From NCBI RefSeq assembly GCF_040049295.1, contig NZ_JBDZDQ010000001.1, forward strand, positions 2,046,001 through 2,110,000: a stretch of 64,000 bases of DNA. Direction: 5' to 3'. Made by a program: the position numbers and the translations under genes. How positions within the stretch are numbered: position 1 is the stretch's first letter; each line of letters opens with the position of its first letter. Source of the DNA: Sphingomonas sp. KR3-1 (GTDB taxonomy: Bacteria; Pseudomonadota; Alphaproteobacteria; Sphingomonadales; Sphingomonadaceae). Of this stretch, positions 17,312 through 26,869 are shown in pieces. Under the pieces are notes generated by a model. The model did no database searches and was not told the origin of the DNA. It worked only from the letters and a program-made list of their open reading frames with translations.

Positions 17312-19564
17312 CTATCGAATGGTGAACAGCACCTGGTCGATCACCTTGCCTTCGAGGTCGATCAGGGCGAGGCGATGCTTGCCCGGCGGGGCGAGGATCA
17401 GCGGGTGCGAATCGGCGGTGCCGAGGTCGCGCTTGTCGAGCAGCAGCCGGTGGCCAAGCGCCTGGCCCGACACCGAAATCGCCAGCCGCTGATTGTCGAC
17501 CGGGATGTCCGGGTCGAGCGCATAGACGCTGCCGCCCACCGGATTGGTGATGCGCGGCCGGCGCGATTCGGGCGGGGCATAGGCGACCCGGTCGAAGCCG
17601 GTGCCCTTCAGGAAATATTCGCGGCGCGGCTGCTCGATGCCACCGGCGAAGCGGATCTGGCGCGCCTCGATTCCCTCCGGCCGCGGCGGCGCCTTGCCGG
17701 GATCGGCCTCGTTAAGCGCCAGCATCACGTCGCGCCACACCGGCGCCGCGCCGCTGGTGCCCGAGACCGCGCGCATCGGATCGCCTTCGAGATTGCCCAC
17801 CCACACGCCCACGGTGAAGCGATCGGTGAAGCCGACGCACCAATTGTCGCGCATCGCCTTGGAGGTGCCGGTCTTCACGCCGGCCCAGAACGGCAGGCGC
17901 AGCGCCGAATCGATCCCGAAAGTGCCGGCGCGGGCATTGGGATCGGCGAGCATGTCGGCGACGATCCAGGCGGCCTGGGGCGTCGTGGTGCGGCGCAGCG
18001 GCTCGGTCCTGGCGTCCATGGTGAGGCGGAGCGGCGACCAGCGGCCTTCGAGCGCGAGGCTGCGATAGGCGGCGACCTGCTCCATCAGCGTGACTTCCGC
18101 CGATCCGAGCGCAAGCGAATAGCCATAATATTGGCCGTCCTCGACCAGCCCGCGATAGCCGGTATCCCATAGGCGGTCCCGGAAGGAATCGACCCCGGTG
18201 AGCAGCAGCGTGCGCACCGCCGGCACGTTGAGCGATCCCGCCAGCGCGATCCGCGCCGAGACCGGGCCCTTGAACGCCTTGTCGTAATTCTGCGGGACAT
18301 AGAGGCCCGAGGCGGTGTCGAGCTGGACGGGCGAATCGTCGAGGATCGAAGCGGCTGTAAGATAGCCCTTCTCGATCGCCTCGGCATAGAGAAACGGCTT
18401 CAGCGTCGATCCCGCCTGGCGATAGGAGGACGCGCCATCGACCGCGGGCGCGGTGCTCTCGCCGCCGATGCCGCCGACATAGGCGAGCACGTCGCCCGAT
18501 GCATTGTCGACCACCACCACCGCGCCGTCGCGCGCGCGCGATCCGCCGAGCCCCTGGAGCTGGCGCTTCAGGGCGGTGATCGCCGTGCGCTGGATGCTGG
18601 CATCGAGCGTGGTGACGATCCGCGCGCCGGGCCGGGTCAGCAATTCGGCGGAGAGATGCGGTGCGAGGCCGGGGTCGAGCGCGAGGCTGCGCGCCGGGCC
18701 GAGCATCGACGCGGCGGCGCCGGCGAAGCGCATGCAATCCTGCTCCCGGGCAAGCGCACAGGCGCGGCGCGCGACCTCGGACGGGTTGGCCTGGGGATTG
18801 GGCAGCAGCGCGGCGAGCAGCAGCGCGTCGTCGCGGGTCAGCGTCGCCGGAGTCTTGCCGAACAGCCCGAGCGCCGCGGCGCCGATGCCCTGCGCCTCGC
18901 CGCGAAAGCCGGCGAGGTTGAGATAGGCCTCGAGGATCTCGTCCTTGCTCCAGCGCGATTCGAGGCTCCACGCCGCGCGCATCTGGCGCAATTTGTCGCG
19001 GATGCCGCGGCTGCCGGGAGCGGAGAGATCGGGCGCGAGATAGGCGGCGACCTGCATCGACAGGGTGGATGCGCCGCGGCCGCGCTTGCCCTCGATCCGG
19101 TCGCGCGCGGCGCCGCTCAGCGCCATCCAGTCGACCCCGCCATGCTCGCGGAAGCGGCGATCCTCGGCGGCGACCAGGATGTCGCGCGCGACCGGGGAGA
19201 CGTCCTTGAGCGGGGTCCAGGCAAGGCGGCGGGCCTGATAGTCGATGCGGCTAGAATCGATCAGCACGCCGTGCCGGTCGTAGAGCCAGGCCTCGGACGG
19301 ATGCCAGCCGGCGCGGACCGAGGCATAGTCGGCGAGCGCGGGCGGGCGCGTCACCCACCAGCCGCTGGCAGTGAACGCGAAGACCAGCGTCAGCGCCGTG
19401 CCGACCACCCGCGACGGGGTGAGGACGCCGCGCCAGCCCTTGTCCCGCCACGCCGCCCGCTCCCGGCCAAGCCAGGCGCGCGCCGCCTCGGGCGCATCGT
19501 CGATACGCTTCGTCCAGCGGCGGGCGAAGGCGAGGAGGCGGTCGAGCGCTTCCTTCGCCGTCAC
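17312..19564 (-). CDS. pbpC: Penicillin-binding protein 1C (bifunctional)
   Basis: 750 residues, start GTG at 19564 overlapping the stop of the macroglobulin gene (GTGA). After an N-terminal membrane anchor (VVGTALTLVFAFTASGWW) comes the GT51 transglycosylase domain (ILVAAEDRRFREHGGVD, RGASTLSMQVAAYL). The transpeptidase domain has SxxK (RQAGSTLKPFLYAEAI), and KTGTS (GVKTGTSKAMRDNW). A C-terminal BiPBP_C domain follows (ITNPVGGSVYALDPDIPVDNQRLAI). It polymerises and may crosslink peptidoglycan. PbpC and periplasmic alpha-2-macroglobulin are typically in one operon, as here, and are thought to repair cell wall after envelope attack. Confidence 0.95.
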   Translation of the reverse strand: MTAKEALDRLLAFARRWTKRIDDAPEAARAWLGRERAAWRDKGWRGVLTPSRVVGTALTLVFAFTASGWWVTRPPALADYASVRAGWHPSEAWLYDRHGVLIDSSRIDYQARRLAWTPLKDVSPVARDILVAAEDRRFREHGGVDWMALSGAARDRIEGKRGRGASTLSMQVAAYLAPDLSAPGSRGIRDKLRQMRAAWSLESRWSKDEILEAYLNLAGFRGEAQGIGAAALGLFGKTPATLTRDDALLLAALLPNPQANPSEVARRACALAREQDCMRFAGAAASMLGPARSLALDPGLAPHLSAELLTRPGARIVTTLDASIQRTAITALKRQLQGLGGSRARDGAVVVVDNASGDVLAYVGGIGGESTAPAVDGASSYRQAGSTLKPFLYAEAIEKGYLTAASILDDSPVQLDTASGLYVPQNYDKAFKGPVSARIALAGSLNVPAVRTLLLTGVDSFRDRLWDTGYRGLVEDGQYYGYSLALGSAEVTLMEQVAAYRSLALEGRWSPLRLTMDARTEPLRRTTTPQAAWIVADMLADPNARAGTFGIDSALRLPFWAGVKTGTSKAMRDNWCVGFTDRFTVGVWVGNLEGDPMRAVSGTSGAAPVWRDVMLALNEADPGKAPPRPEGIEARQIRFAGGIEQPRREYFLKGTGFDRVAYAPPESRRPRITNPVGGSVYALDPDIPVDNQRLAISVSGQALGHRLLLDKRDLGTADSHPLILAPPGKHRLALIDLEGKVIDQVLFTIR

Positions 19565-22500
19565 CGCTGCGCCACGGCCATCACGGCATTGGGCAGCTGC
19601 GCGCGGATCTCCGGCGCGTACATCGCCTCGACGCGGGTGGCAGGCAGGTTGAACTTGCCCGCCGCATCGAGCCGCATCACGTACGACACCGTGAAGCTGC
19701 CGCGTGGCACCCAGCCGTAAAAGGCGCGCCAGCTGTCGTTGCCGCGCTCGACATAGCTGGGCGAGACGCCCTCGCTGCTGTCCGCCTTGGCCGCAAGCAT
19801 CTCGGACTGGCCGCCCAGGTTGCCGACGATCGTCGCGCCCGCCGGGATCGGATCATTGACCACCACCCAGTTGCGCTCGGCCGAAGCCTCGACGCTGATC
19901 GTCACCTTGACGACGTCGCCGCGCGACCAGCTGCCGGGCACCGCCTGTTTCACCGCCTCGACCTTCTTGGTCATCTTGTAGCCGGCCATCAGCGGCTGGG
20001 TGAGCGGCACCGCCGCCTTGACCCGCACGAACGCCCAGGGGCCGCTGCCGCCGGCCTGGTTCATCACCAGCGGCGTGGCCTGTGCCGGCAGCGGGAAGCT
20101 GAACTGGCGTTGCGGCTCGGCCAGCGGCCAGGTCAGGCTGAGCGGCGTGGCGCTGCCGAAGCTGGCGGTAGTGACGCCCGCGATCGATTCGGCCGGGTAG
20201 ACGCTCATGAAGCGCCGCGCGAGGATCGTGCCCCAGGCGTTCGACGTGGTCGTGTCCCAATGGCCGCGCTGCTGGCGCGCGGCGATGCCGACCATCAGCT
20301 TGGCCGAGTCATTCTCCCAGCCGGGGCGGCCGAGCGTGGCGAGCAGCAGCTTGATCGCGGCCTCGTCGTCCGACGACATCAGCCACCAGGCCATGCGGCC
20401 CTTGTCCGACAGGTCGACGCGCGTGCCCTCATAGACGAGGCGGCTGCGCAGGATCTTCTCGGCATCGATGCGCAGCTGCTGGCCATTGGCGAGCCCCGGC
20501 ACCTTGCCGAGCGCCACGGCATAGTCCGCGAGCGACGACGTGGGCATCTCGCCCGGCGCCATGCCGATCTGGCCGAGCATCGCGGAGGTCGCCGCGCCCT
20601 GGCGTGCCAGCGCCGTGAAGGCGGCGACGCGCTGCAGGCGGACGTCGCCATAGTCTTCATGGCGAAGCCGCCCGTCGAGCACGGCCTTCATCGCATCGAG
20701 CATCTTGGCCTTGGGCCCTTCGGGCAGCGGCAACCCCGCCTCGGCGCTGGCCGAGAGGATATAGGCGGTCAGCGCTTCCGATCCGGGCCAGTCGCCCGGC
20801 CAATAGCGCAGCAGCCCCTCGCCATCCTGATAGGCGGGGATGTCGCTGGCGATCAGGTTCCACATACCCGTGTCGCCCAGCGCGATCGCGCGCGAGGTGC
20901 GCTGCTCAAGGCAGTTGTACGGATAGGCGGACATATAGTCGCGCACGCCCGAGAGCGGCGGCGCGAGCGTGTCGGTGAGCGTCACGTCGACCGAGCCGAA
21001 GCCGGGCAGCGCGCCGGCAGGCGGGGCGATGGCGAACTGGGTGCCGGTGCCGACGCGGGCGAGCGTCGCCGCCCAGGTCTCGACCGGCACGGCGGGCGCG
21101 ACGACCTGCGCCACCGTCACCCGGTCGGCCGACTTGCCGTCAGCGGTCTTGGCCGAGACCGTCCAGCTCAGCTTGCCGTCCTTGGGCGGCGCGGTGAGGT
21201 TCCACACCACCGGTGCGGCGCCGCCGGCCGGGATGTCGACGGTCAGCGGCTTGCCGGTGGCATAGGCCGGACTCAGCGCGACGGTTGCCGTCACCTTCAT
21301 CGGCTTGTTCGAGCCGTTCCTGAGCGTGAACATCGCGCCATATTGGTCGCCGGTGCGCACCAGCTGCGGCACGCCGGGATAGATGGTCAGGTCCTGCGAC
21401 GAGCGGATGCTCGCCATGCCGGTGCCGAACAGCTGCGGGCCGGAGGTGGCGACCGCGACGAGCTTGAACGAGGTCAGCGCATCGTTGAGTACCACCGGCA
21501 CCCTGGCGTGGCCGTTCGCGTCGAGATCGACCTTGCCCTTCCACAGCAGCACCGGCTGGAAATTCTCGCGGTTGAGCCCGGAGAGATCGCCGCCGCCACC
21601 GCCGCCGCCGGCTTCCACGGCCTTCTTGCCATAGTGCCGCTTGCCGACCACTTGGGTCTGCGCGGTCGAGGTGAGCACCGAGATCGGGCGGTCGCCCATC
21701 ATCGCGTCGAGCAGGTTCCAGCTGTCGTTGGGCGAAAGCTGGAGCAGCGCCTCGTCGACCGCGACGAACGCGACGTCGGCGCTGGCGGCGGGCTTGCCGT
21801 CGGGACTCTTCACCGTGACGTCCACGTTCGCGGTGTCGCGCGCGGCATAGCTCGCCTTGTCGGCCTTCACCGCGACGTCGAGCTTATGGCCTTCCCAGCC
21901 GACCTTCACCTTGGCGATGCCGAGGCGATAGGCGGGCTTGGCGAGATCGACGAGCGCGGTCGGCTCGCCGCCGTCCTTCGACCAGGGGCCGCCCCAGTCG
22001 CGCGCGATGCTCGAGCGCCAGTTCTGCCAGCCCGAGACACGCCCGCGCACCGCCATCACCGATACGAACACGTCGGGCGCATAGTCCGCCGGCATCGGCA
22101 CTTCGATCACCGGATCCTTGCCGGTCAGCCCGACGACGAAGCTCGACAGCACGCCCTCGCGCTCGACCGTGACCAGCGCGGTCGCGTCGCGGAAGGGCAT
22201 GCGGACCTGGAACTTGGCGGTCTCGCCGGCCTTGTACTCCAGCTTCTCGGGGATGACGTCCATGCGGTCGCCATTGTCGCCGCCGAACCACCAGTCGTCG
22301 TCGCCGACCAGCCAGGTCGACTTGGTCGCGCGCGCGACATTGCCGTTCGCGTCCTTGGTCGTCGCCACCGCATAGACTTCGCCCGATACGCCGGGGCTGA
22401 GCTGGCACGTCGCCAGGCCCTGGGCATCGGTGGTCGCCGAGCAGGTTGCGCTCAGCTTGGTCGTCTTCATCTGGTTGTCGTACGCGTAGAAGCCGCCGAT

Positions 22501-25323
22501 CAGCCGGCGCCGCGCAGTCAGGATCTCGCGGCTGTAGAGCTCGACCGAGATCGCCTGGTTGGCGAGCGGCTTGCCCGCGGTATCGAGCGCGACGAAGCGC
22601 AGGCGCAGGTCGTCCTGCTTCATCAGCCAGCCATCGGTCTTGACGCCGAGCTGCACCGCCGAGGTGAAGATCGGGATGCGCCGCGACGAGGTCAGCACCT
22701 GGCCGTTGGCGTCCTGGTAATCCATCTCGACCAGCATGTTGGTGTTCTGGTCGAGCGTCTGCGGCACCTCGGCGTTGATCCGGCTGGTGCCGTCCGCGCC
22801 CAGATTGGCGGGGAGCGTCTGGGTCGGCGGCAGCTGGACCTGCTCGTCCTCGCCCTCGCCGTTCATCGCCTTGGTGCCCTCGGTCATCGCGCGGCCGCCG
22901 AAGGTGTAACCGTCATAGCCGTCGGGCGTCGGGAAATCGCCGAAATAGCCGATCCGCGTCTCGACCGGCAGGTTGGCCGCGCCGCCGCCGGAGAGATAGC
23001 CGACGAACAGGTCGAGCGGCAGCGTCGCCGGGCGCACCGCGGCGTCCTTGGGACCTGCGACCGAGGCCTTCATCGTCGGCAGCTTGTATTCGTCCACCTT
23101 GAACGACTGGCCGGTATAGTGCGTCTCCTCGCCGCCGGTGGCGTTCTTGGTGATCAGCTGGACGTCGTAATCGCCCATCTTCGCGCCCTGCGGCGCGGTC
23201 CATTCGGTCTCGCCGGTGCCGTTCGCATCGATGCTGAGCGGAATGTCGTACTGGGTGTCCGAGCCGCGATGGCTGAGCCGCAGCGTGCCGGTGAAGGCGC
23301 CCGACGCACCGAAGCCGGTGGCGACCGGCTGGCGGACGATATGCTTCATGTGGATCGTCTCGCCCTGGCGGACGAGCGAGCGGTCGAACACGGTGTGGAA
23401 GATCTGCTCGGGGGCCGACCAGCCATAGTTGAGGTCGAAGTCGAACGGGCGGATGCCCTCGCCCCACTGGGTGAGCGTGAAGCTGAAATCGTCGGCCTTG
23501 CGCGCCGAGACCATCAGCGGGCTGGCATTGCCGCTGTCGCAGTTCGAATAGGTCTCGGGCTCGGGCAGCCCGGCCGGCACGCCGAGCCGGCCCGAGGCGT
23601 CGGTCTTGCCCTTGGCGAGCAGCTGGCCGGTGCAGCTGTCGGTGATGCGCACGTCGGCGTCGCCCACGCCCTGGCCGCTGTCGAGCGCGGTCACCCAGAC
23701 CAGCGACTGGTCGCGGCCCCATTTGAAATGGACGCTCATGTTGGTGACGAGCGCGCCGGCGGCGACGTAGCGCGGCGCCTTGCGGCCGAGCAGCGCCTCG
23801 CCCAGCCGCGGGCTGGCGAGCTCGACGATGTAGAAGCCGGGCTGGCCGAGCGGGATGCCGACCACCTCGAAATCCTTGCCCTTGCCGGGCAGGCCGAGCT
23901 TGAGCGGCTTGCCTGTGGCCGCGGTGAGCAGCGGCTTGGCGCCGGTCTGGTTGATCCGCACGGTTTCCTTGCCGCGCGTCACTTCGTCGGACTTGTCCTC
24001 GGCCGCATCGCCGAGCGCGCGGAACCACTTGGCGATCTCGCCGTCGCCGCCCTCGACCTTCAGGCTCTGGCCGTTGACTGCCATCTGCGTGCCCTGGAGA
24101 TCGGGCTCGACGTTGCGGACGGTGACCGGGAGGACGCCGCCTTCCTTGGCCTCGAGGATACCGAAATTGCCGGCGAACTTCACCAGCGGCGGCGGCGCAT
24201 CGAACTTCACGTCGAGCGGAAAGCGCTCGGCATTGGCGAGGCTGCGGCCGCTTTCGTCCTTCACATCGGCGGGGAAGACGACCTTGGCCGTCGTCTCGGC
24301 CGGCAGCGGCGCCTTGAACTTCAGGTCGGCGACCATCGCCTTGTTCTTGTCGTCGTCGGTGAAGATCGGCGCCAGCTCCTTGCCGTCCGCCGTCTTGATG
24401 CGCACCGCCTGCGCCGTTGCCTTGGGAACCGGCGCGGAGAAGCGCACCCAGGCGTCCTCCACTGGGCTGCAGCCGGCCTGCGGATTGACGCGCGAGCATT
24501 CGAAGCGCGCGCTGAATTCCTTGCGCACGGTGAAATCGAAGCGCTGATCGGTGCCCGCGGCGCGACCCGAGGGGCTCTTGATGTCCTTGCCCCACACCAG
24601 CGCCATGTCATGCCCCGGCGGCAGCGGGCGGCGGCACTTCAGTGCGACGACGCTGGCGAGCGACTTGGCGCGGTCCTCGGCCTTTTCGGGCAGCGCCTGC
24701 GGCAGGCCGGCATCGTTGAGGAAGCTCTGCACTTCCCAGCGATCGGTGCCGAGATCGGCGAGCAGCTTGGGCGCGACGTCGCCGGCGAGCACGTCGACCG
24801 GGATCTTCTCGCCCAGGCCGTCGACCGAGCAATAGGCATTGGCGGCGACCGAGGCGGGATCGGGCGCAAGGTTCGCCGCGACGACGAAGACCTGGTCCTC
24901 CTCGATCTCGCTGCCATAGCGGCTGGGCAGCACCGCGCGGGCGATCGGGCCGCCCGAATCGACGGTGAATTCCTTCTGCCCCTCCACGGCATAGCCCGAC
25001 AGGCTCTTCAGCCCGTCGCGCAGCGTGAACTTGCAGGTGACGCCGCCGGGAAGCGCGGTGGCGAATTCATGGACATAGGTCTGCTGGTCGACCCAGCGGC
25101 CCTGCCCGCCGGTGGGGCAATCGACCTTGAAGGGCGATTCGGCGCGCGGATCGCCGAGCGGGACCATCGCGACGTTGAAGCGGGCGGTAAAGCGCTCGAT
25201 CGCGCCGTCGCCGACACCGGGCGTCGCCATCTCGACCTGGGGGCTGTTGTTGCCGAAGGCGGCGACCGCGCCGATCGGCGCCAGGACCAGAGCCAATACG
25301 CCAAGACGGGCAACAAGCTTCAT
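19561..25323 (-). CDS. Bacterial alpha-2-macroglobulin family protein (YfhM-like)
   Basis: 1920 residues from the ATG at 25323. N-terminal signal MKLVARLGVLALVLAPIGAVAAFG. A chain of MG beta domains follows, then a bait-type region and the thioester motif CLEQ at residues 1471-1474 (context AYPYNCLEQRTSRA), which is intact. The C-terminal part contains the toroid and receptor-like domains (VMRLDAAGKFNLPATRVEAMYAPEIRAQ). The family traps attacking proteases through the thioester. E. coli YfhM is a lipoprotein; here no lipobox Cys is visible after the signal peptide, so the protein may be free in the periplasm. First gene of the operon with pbpC. Confidence 0.93.
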   Translation of the reverse strand: MKLVARLGVLALVLAPIGAVAAFGNNSPQVEMATPGVGDGAIERFTARFNVAMVPLGDPRAESPFKVDCPTGGQGRWVDQQTYVHEFATALPGGVTCKFTLRDGLKSLSGYAVEGQKEFTVDSGGPIARAVLPSRYGSEIEEDQVFVVAANLAPDPASVAANAYCSVDGLGEKIPVDVLAGDVAPKLLADLGTDRWEVQSFLNDAGLPQALPEKAEDRAKSLASVVALKCRRPLPPGHDMALVWGKDIKSPSGRAAGTDQRFDFTVRKEFSARFECSRVNPQAGCSPVEDAWVRFSAPVPKATAQAVRIKTADGKELAPIFTDDDKNKAMVADLKFKAPLPAETTAKVVFPADVKDESGRSLANAERFPLDVKFDAPPPLVKFAGNFGILEAKEGGVLPVTVRNVEPDLQGTQMAVNGQSLKVEGGDGEIAKWFRALGDAAEDKSDEVTRGKETVRINQTGAKPLLTAATGKPLKLGLPGKGKDFEVVGIPLGQPGFYIVELASPRLGEALLGRKAPRYVAAGALVTNMSVHFKWGRDQSLVWVTALDSGQGVGDADVRITDSCTGQLLAKGKTDASGRLGVPAGLPEPETYSNCDSGNASPLMVSARKADDFSFTLTQWGEGIRPFDFDLNYGWSAPEQIFHTVFDRSLVRQGETIHMKHIVRQPVATGFGASGAFTGTLRLSHRGSDTQYDIPLSIDANGTGETEWTAPQGAKMGDYDVQLITKNATGGEETHYTGQSFKVDEYKLPTMKASVAGPKDAAVRPATLPLDLFVGYLSGGGAANLPVETRIGYFGDFPTPDGYDGYTFGGRAMTEGTKAMNGEGEDEQVQLPPTQTLPANLGADGTSRINAEVPQTLDQNTNMLVEMDYQDANGQVLTSSRRIPIFTSAVQLGVKTDGWLMKQDDLRLRFVALDTAGKPLANQAISVELYSREILTARRRLIGGFYAYDNQMKTTKLSATCSATTDAQGLATCQLSPGVSGEVYAVATTKDANGNVARATKSTWLVGDDDWWFGGDNGDRMDVIPEKLEYKAGETAKFQVRMPFRDATALVTVEREGVLSSFVVGLTGKDPVIEVPMPADYAPDVFVSVMAVRGRVSGWQNWRSSIARDWGGPWSKDGGEPTALVDLAKPAYRLGIAKVKVGWEGHKLDVAVKADKASYAARDTANVDVTVKSPDGKPAASADVAFVAVDEALLQLSPNDSWNLLDAMMGDRPISVLTSTAQTQVVGKRHYGKKAVEAGGGGGGGDLSGLNRENFQPVLLWKGKVDLDANGHARVPVVLNDALTSFKLVAVATSGPQLFGTGMASIRSSQDLTIYPGVPQLVRTGDQYGAMFTLRNGSNKPMKVTATVALSPAYATGKPLTVDIPAGGAAPVVWNLTAPPKDGKLSWTVSAKTADGKSADRVTVAQVVAPAVPVETWAATLARVGTGTQFAIAPPAGALPGFGSVDVTLTDTLAPPLSGVRDYMSAYPYNCLEQRTSRAIALGDTGMWNLIASDIPAYQDGEGLLRYWPGDWPGSEALTAYILSASAEAGLPLPEGPKAKMLDAMKAVLDGRLRHEDYGDVRLQRVAAFTALARQGAATSAMLGQIGMAPGEMPTSSLADYAVALGKVPGLANGQQLRIDAEKILRSRLVYEGTRVDLSDKGRMAWWLMSSDDEAAIKLLLATLGRPGWENDSAKLMVGIAARQQRGHWDTTTSNAWGTILARRFMSVYPAESIAGVTTASFGSATPLSLTWPLAEPQRQFSFPLPAQATPLVMNQAGGSGPWAFVRVKAAVPLTQPLMAGYKMTKKVEAVKQAVPGSWSRGDVVKVTISVEASAERNWVVVNDPIPAGATIVGNLGGQSEMLAAKADSSEGVSPSYVERGNDSWRAFYGWVPRGSFTVSYVMRLDAAGKFNLPATRVEAMYAPEIRAQLPNAVMAVAQR

Positions 25324-25396
25324 GGTCAACCTCCCCACAGGCAGCGGCGCGCACGATAGCCGGGCCCCGGTACGAGTCCAGCAACGAATTAACCGC

Positions 25397-25409
25397 CTCC
25401 GATTCGGAG
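25397..25409. promoter_or_regulatory. Palindrome CTCCGATTCGGAG, distal copy
   Basis: 13-bp palindrome in the divergent region between the macroglobulin and glycosyltransferase genes. A near-identical copy lies exactly 66 bp to the right. Flanked by TTAA-containing sequence on both sides. Candidate operator. Confidence 0.45.
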
Positions 25410-25462
25410 TTAAATACGCGATCCCGCTTGATCGTTCCGAGAGCGGCACGGTTTAATTCCCG

Positions 25463-25475
25463 CTCCGAATCGGAG
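25463..25475. promoter_or_regulatory. Palindrome CTCCGAATCGGAG, overlapping the Shine-Dalgarno
   Basis: 13-bp palindrome that includes the GGAG of the Shine-Dalgarno sequence of the glycosyltransferase (GTG at 25484). As DNA it may be an operator; as RNA the same bases fold and hide the ribosome-binding site. Confidence 0.45.
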
Positions 25476-25483
25476 GGACTGCG

Positions 25484-26869
25484 GTGCCGGCTGGGGAGGC
25501 GCTGATCGCTGCGATGGACGCAGTCGCACGCGAGACGACGCTGTTCGCCGCGCTGTGGTTCGTCGTCGGCGGGCTCGACGACCTGCTGGTCGACCTGATC
25601 TATCTCGCGCGCCGACTGGGCGGGCGGCGGCCGAAGCTGCTGGCGCTCGAAGGGCCGGTGCCTGCCGGCCGGATCGCGGTGTTCGTGCCCGCCTGGGACG
25701 AGTCCGCCGTGATCGGCAGGATGCTGCGCGCCGCGCTCGCCCGCTTCGATCATCCCGACTACCGCATCTATGTCGGCGCCTATCCCAACGACCCTGCGAC
25801 GATCGCCGCGGTGGCGGACGTGGCGCTGGACGACGCGCGGGTGCGGCTGGTGATCGGCCCGCGTCCGGGCGGCACGACCAAGGCCGATTGCCTCAACACG
25901 CTGTGGCGCGCGCTGCTGCGCGACGAGGCGGCGGAGGGCTTCACGGCAAGCGCCGTGGCGCTGCACGATGCCGAGGACGTGGTGCACCCGCTCGAGCTGC
26001 GCGTCTATGCGCGCCATCTCGCGAAGGTGGCGGCGGTGCAGCTGCCGGTGCTGCCGCTCGCGCATGTCCATTCGCGCTTTTTCGCCGGCCATTATCTCGA
26101 CGAGTTCGCCGAGACGCATGGCCGCTCGCTCGTCGTGCGGCAGGCAGTGCGGGCTGCCCTGCCCTTTGCCGGCGTCGGCTGCGCGATCCGGCGGGACGTG
26201 CTGGGCCGGCTGGCGGCGACGCGCGGCGGCGCGCCCTTCGACCCGGACAGCCTGGTGGAGGATTACGAGCTCGGCCTCGCGATCGCGGCGCTTGGCGCGC
26301 CGGCGCGGCTGGTGCGCGTCGCGGAGGCGCCCGGCGGCCCGCCGGTCGCGGTGCGCGCCTATTTCCCCGATACGATCGAGGCGGCGGTGCGCCAGAAGGC
26401 GCGCTGGATGATCGGCATCGCGCTGGCCGGCTGGGACCGGACCGGCTGGGGCGGCTGGCGGCAGATCGGCGACAACTGGATGCGGATGCGCGATCGCCGC
26501 GTTACGCTCGAGATACCGGTGCTGGCGCTAGCCTATCTCGCGATCCTGCTCTGGGCGCTGTCGTTCGGCGCGCACCTTCTCACCGGCCGCGCCGCGCCGG
26601 ACATGCCCCTGCTGCTGCGCGTGCTGCTCCTCGCCAATCTCGGGCTGCTGTCGTGGCGGCTCGCAGTGCGCGCGGCATTCGTTGGCGGAGCCTATGGCTG
26701 GCGCGAGGCGCTCTGGTCGGTGCCGCGCATCTTCTCGAGCAATGCCGTGGCGCTGCTCGCCGCGCGCCGGGCGCTGTTCGACTATGTCCGCATGCTCGGC
26801 GGCGGCGCGCCGCGCTGGGACAAGACCGCGCACCAGTTTCCCGATCTCAGCCCGGCCGACGCGTCTTGA
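25484..26869 (+). CDS. Membrane glycosyltransferase family 2, NfrB-like
   Basis: 461 residues, GTG start after CGGAGGG. An N-terminal membrane helix (LFAALWFVVGGLDDLLVDLIYLA) precedes a GT2 domain: VFVPAWDESAVIGRML, the D/E pair ALHDAEDVVHP (as DxD), EDYELG as the catalytic-base region, and QKARWMIGIALAGW as the Q-x-x-R-W motif of processive enzymes. Three to four C-terminal membrane helices follow. The overall sequence resembles the N-terminal half of NfrB, the phage N4 receptor component, but lacks the C-terminal MshEN-type c-di-GMP-binding part. The next gene overlaps its stop (TTGA). Likely polymerises and exports a surface glycan; sugar unknown. Confidence 0.8.
   Translation: MPAGEALIAAMDAVARETTLFAALWFVVGGLDDLLVDLIYLARRLGGRRPKLLALEGPVPAGRIAVFVPAWDESAVIGRMLRAALARFDHPDYRIYVGAYPNDPATIAAVADVALDDARVRLVIGPRPGGTTKADCLNTLWRALLRDEAAEGFTASAVALHDAEDVVHPLELRVYARHLAKVAAVQLPVLPLAHVHSRFFAGHYLDEFAETHGRSLVVRQAVRAALPFAGVGCAIRRDVLGRLAATRGGAPFDPDSLVEDYELGLAIAALGAPARLVRVAEAPGGPPVAVRAYFPDTIEAAVRQKARWMIGIALAGWDRTGWGGWRQIGDNWMRMRDRRVTLEIPVLALAYLAILLWALSFGAHLLTGRAAPDMPLLLRVLLLANLGLLSWRLAVRAAFVGGAYGWREALWSVPRIFSSNAVALLAARRALFDYVRMLGGGAPRWDKTAHQFPDLSPADAS

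Noticed and set aside
20110..25359. 1749-residue ORF on the plus strand
   Set aside because: It is the antisense shadow of the alpha-2-macroglobulin gene: His/Arg/Asp-rich without any fold, no start signal, while the minus strand shows signal peptide, CLEQ and family sequence.
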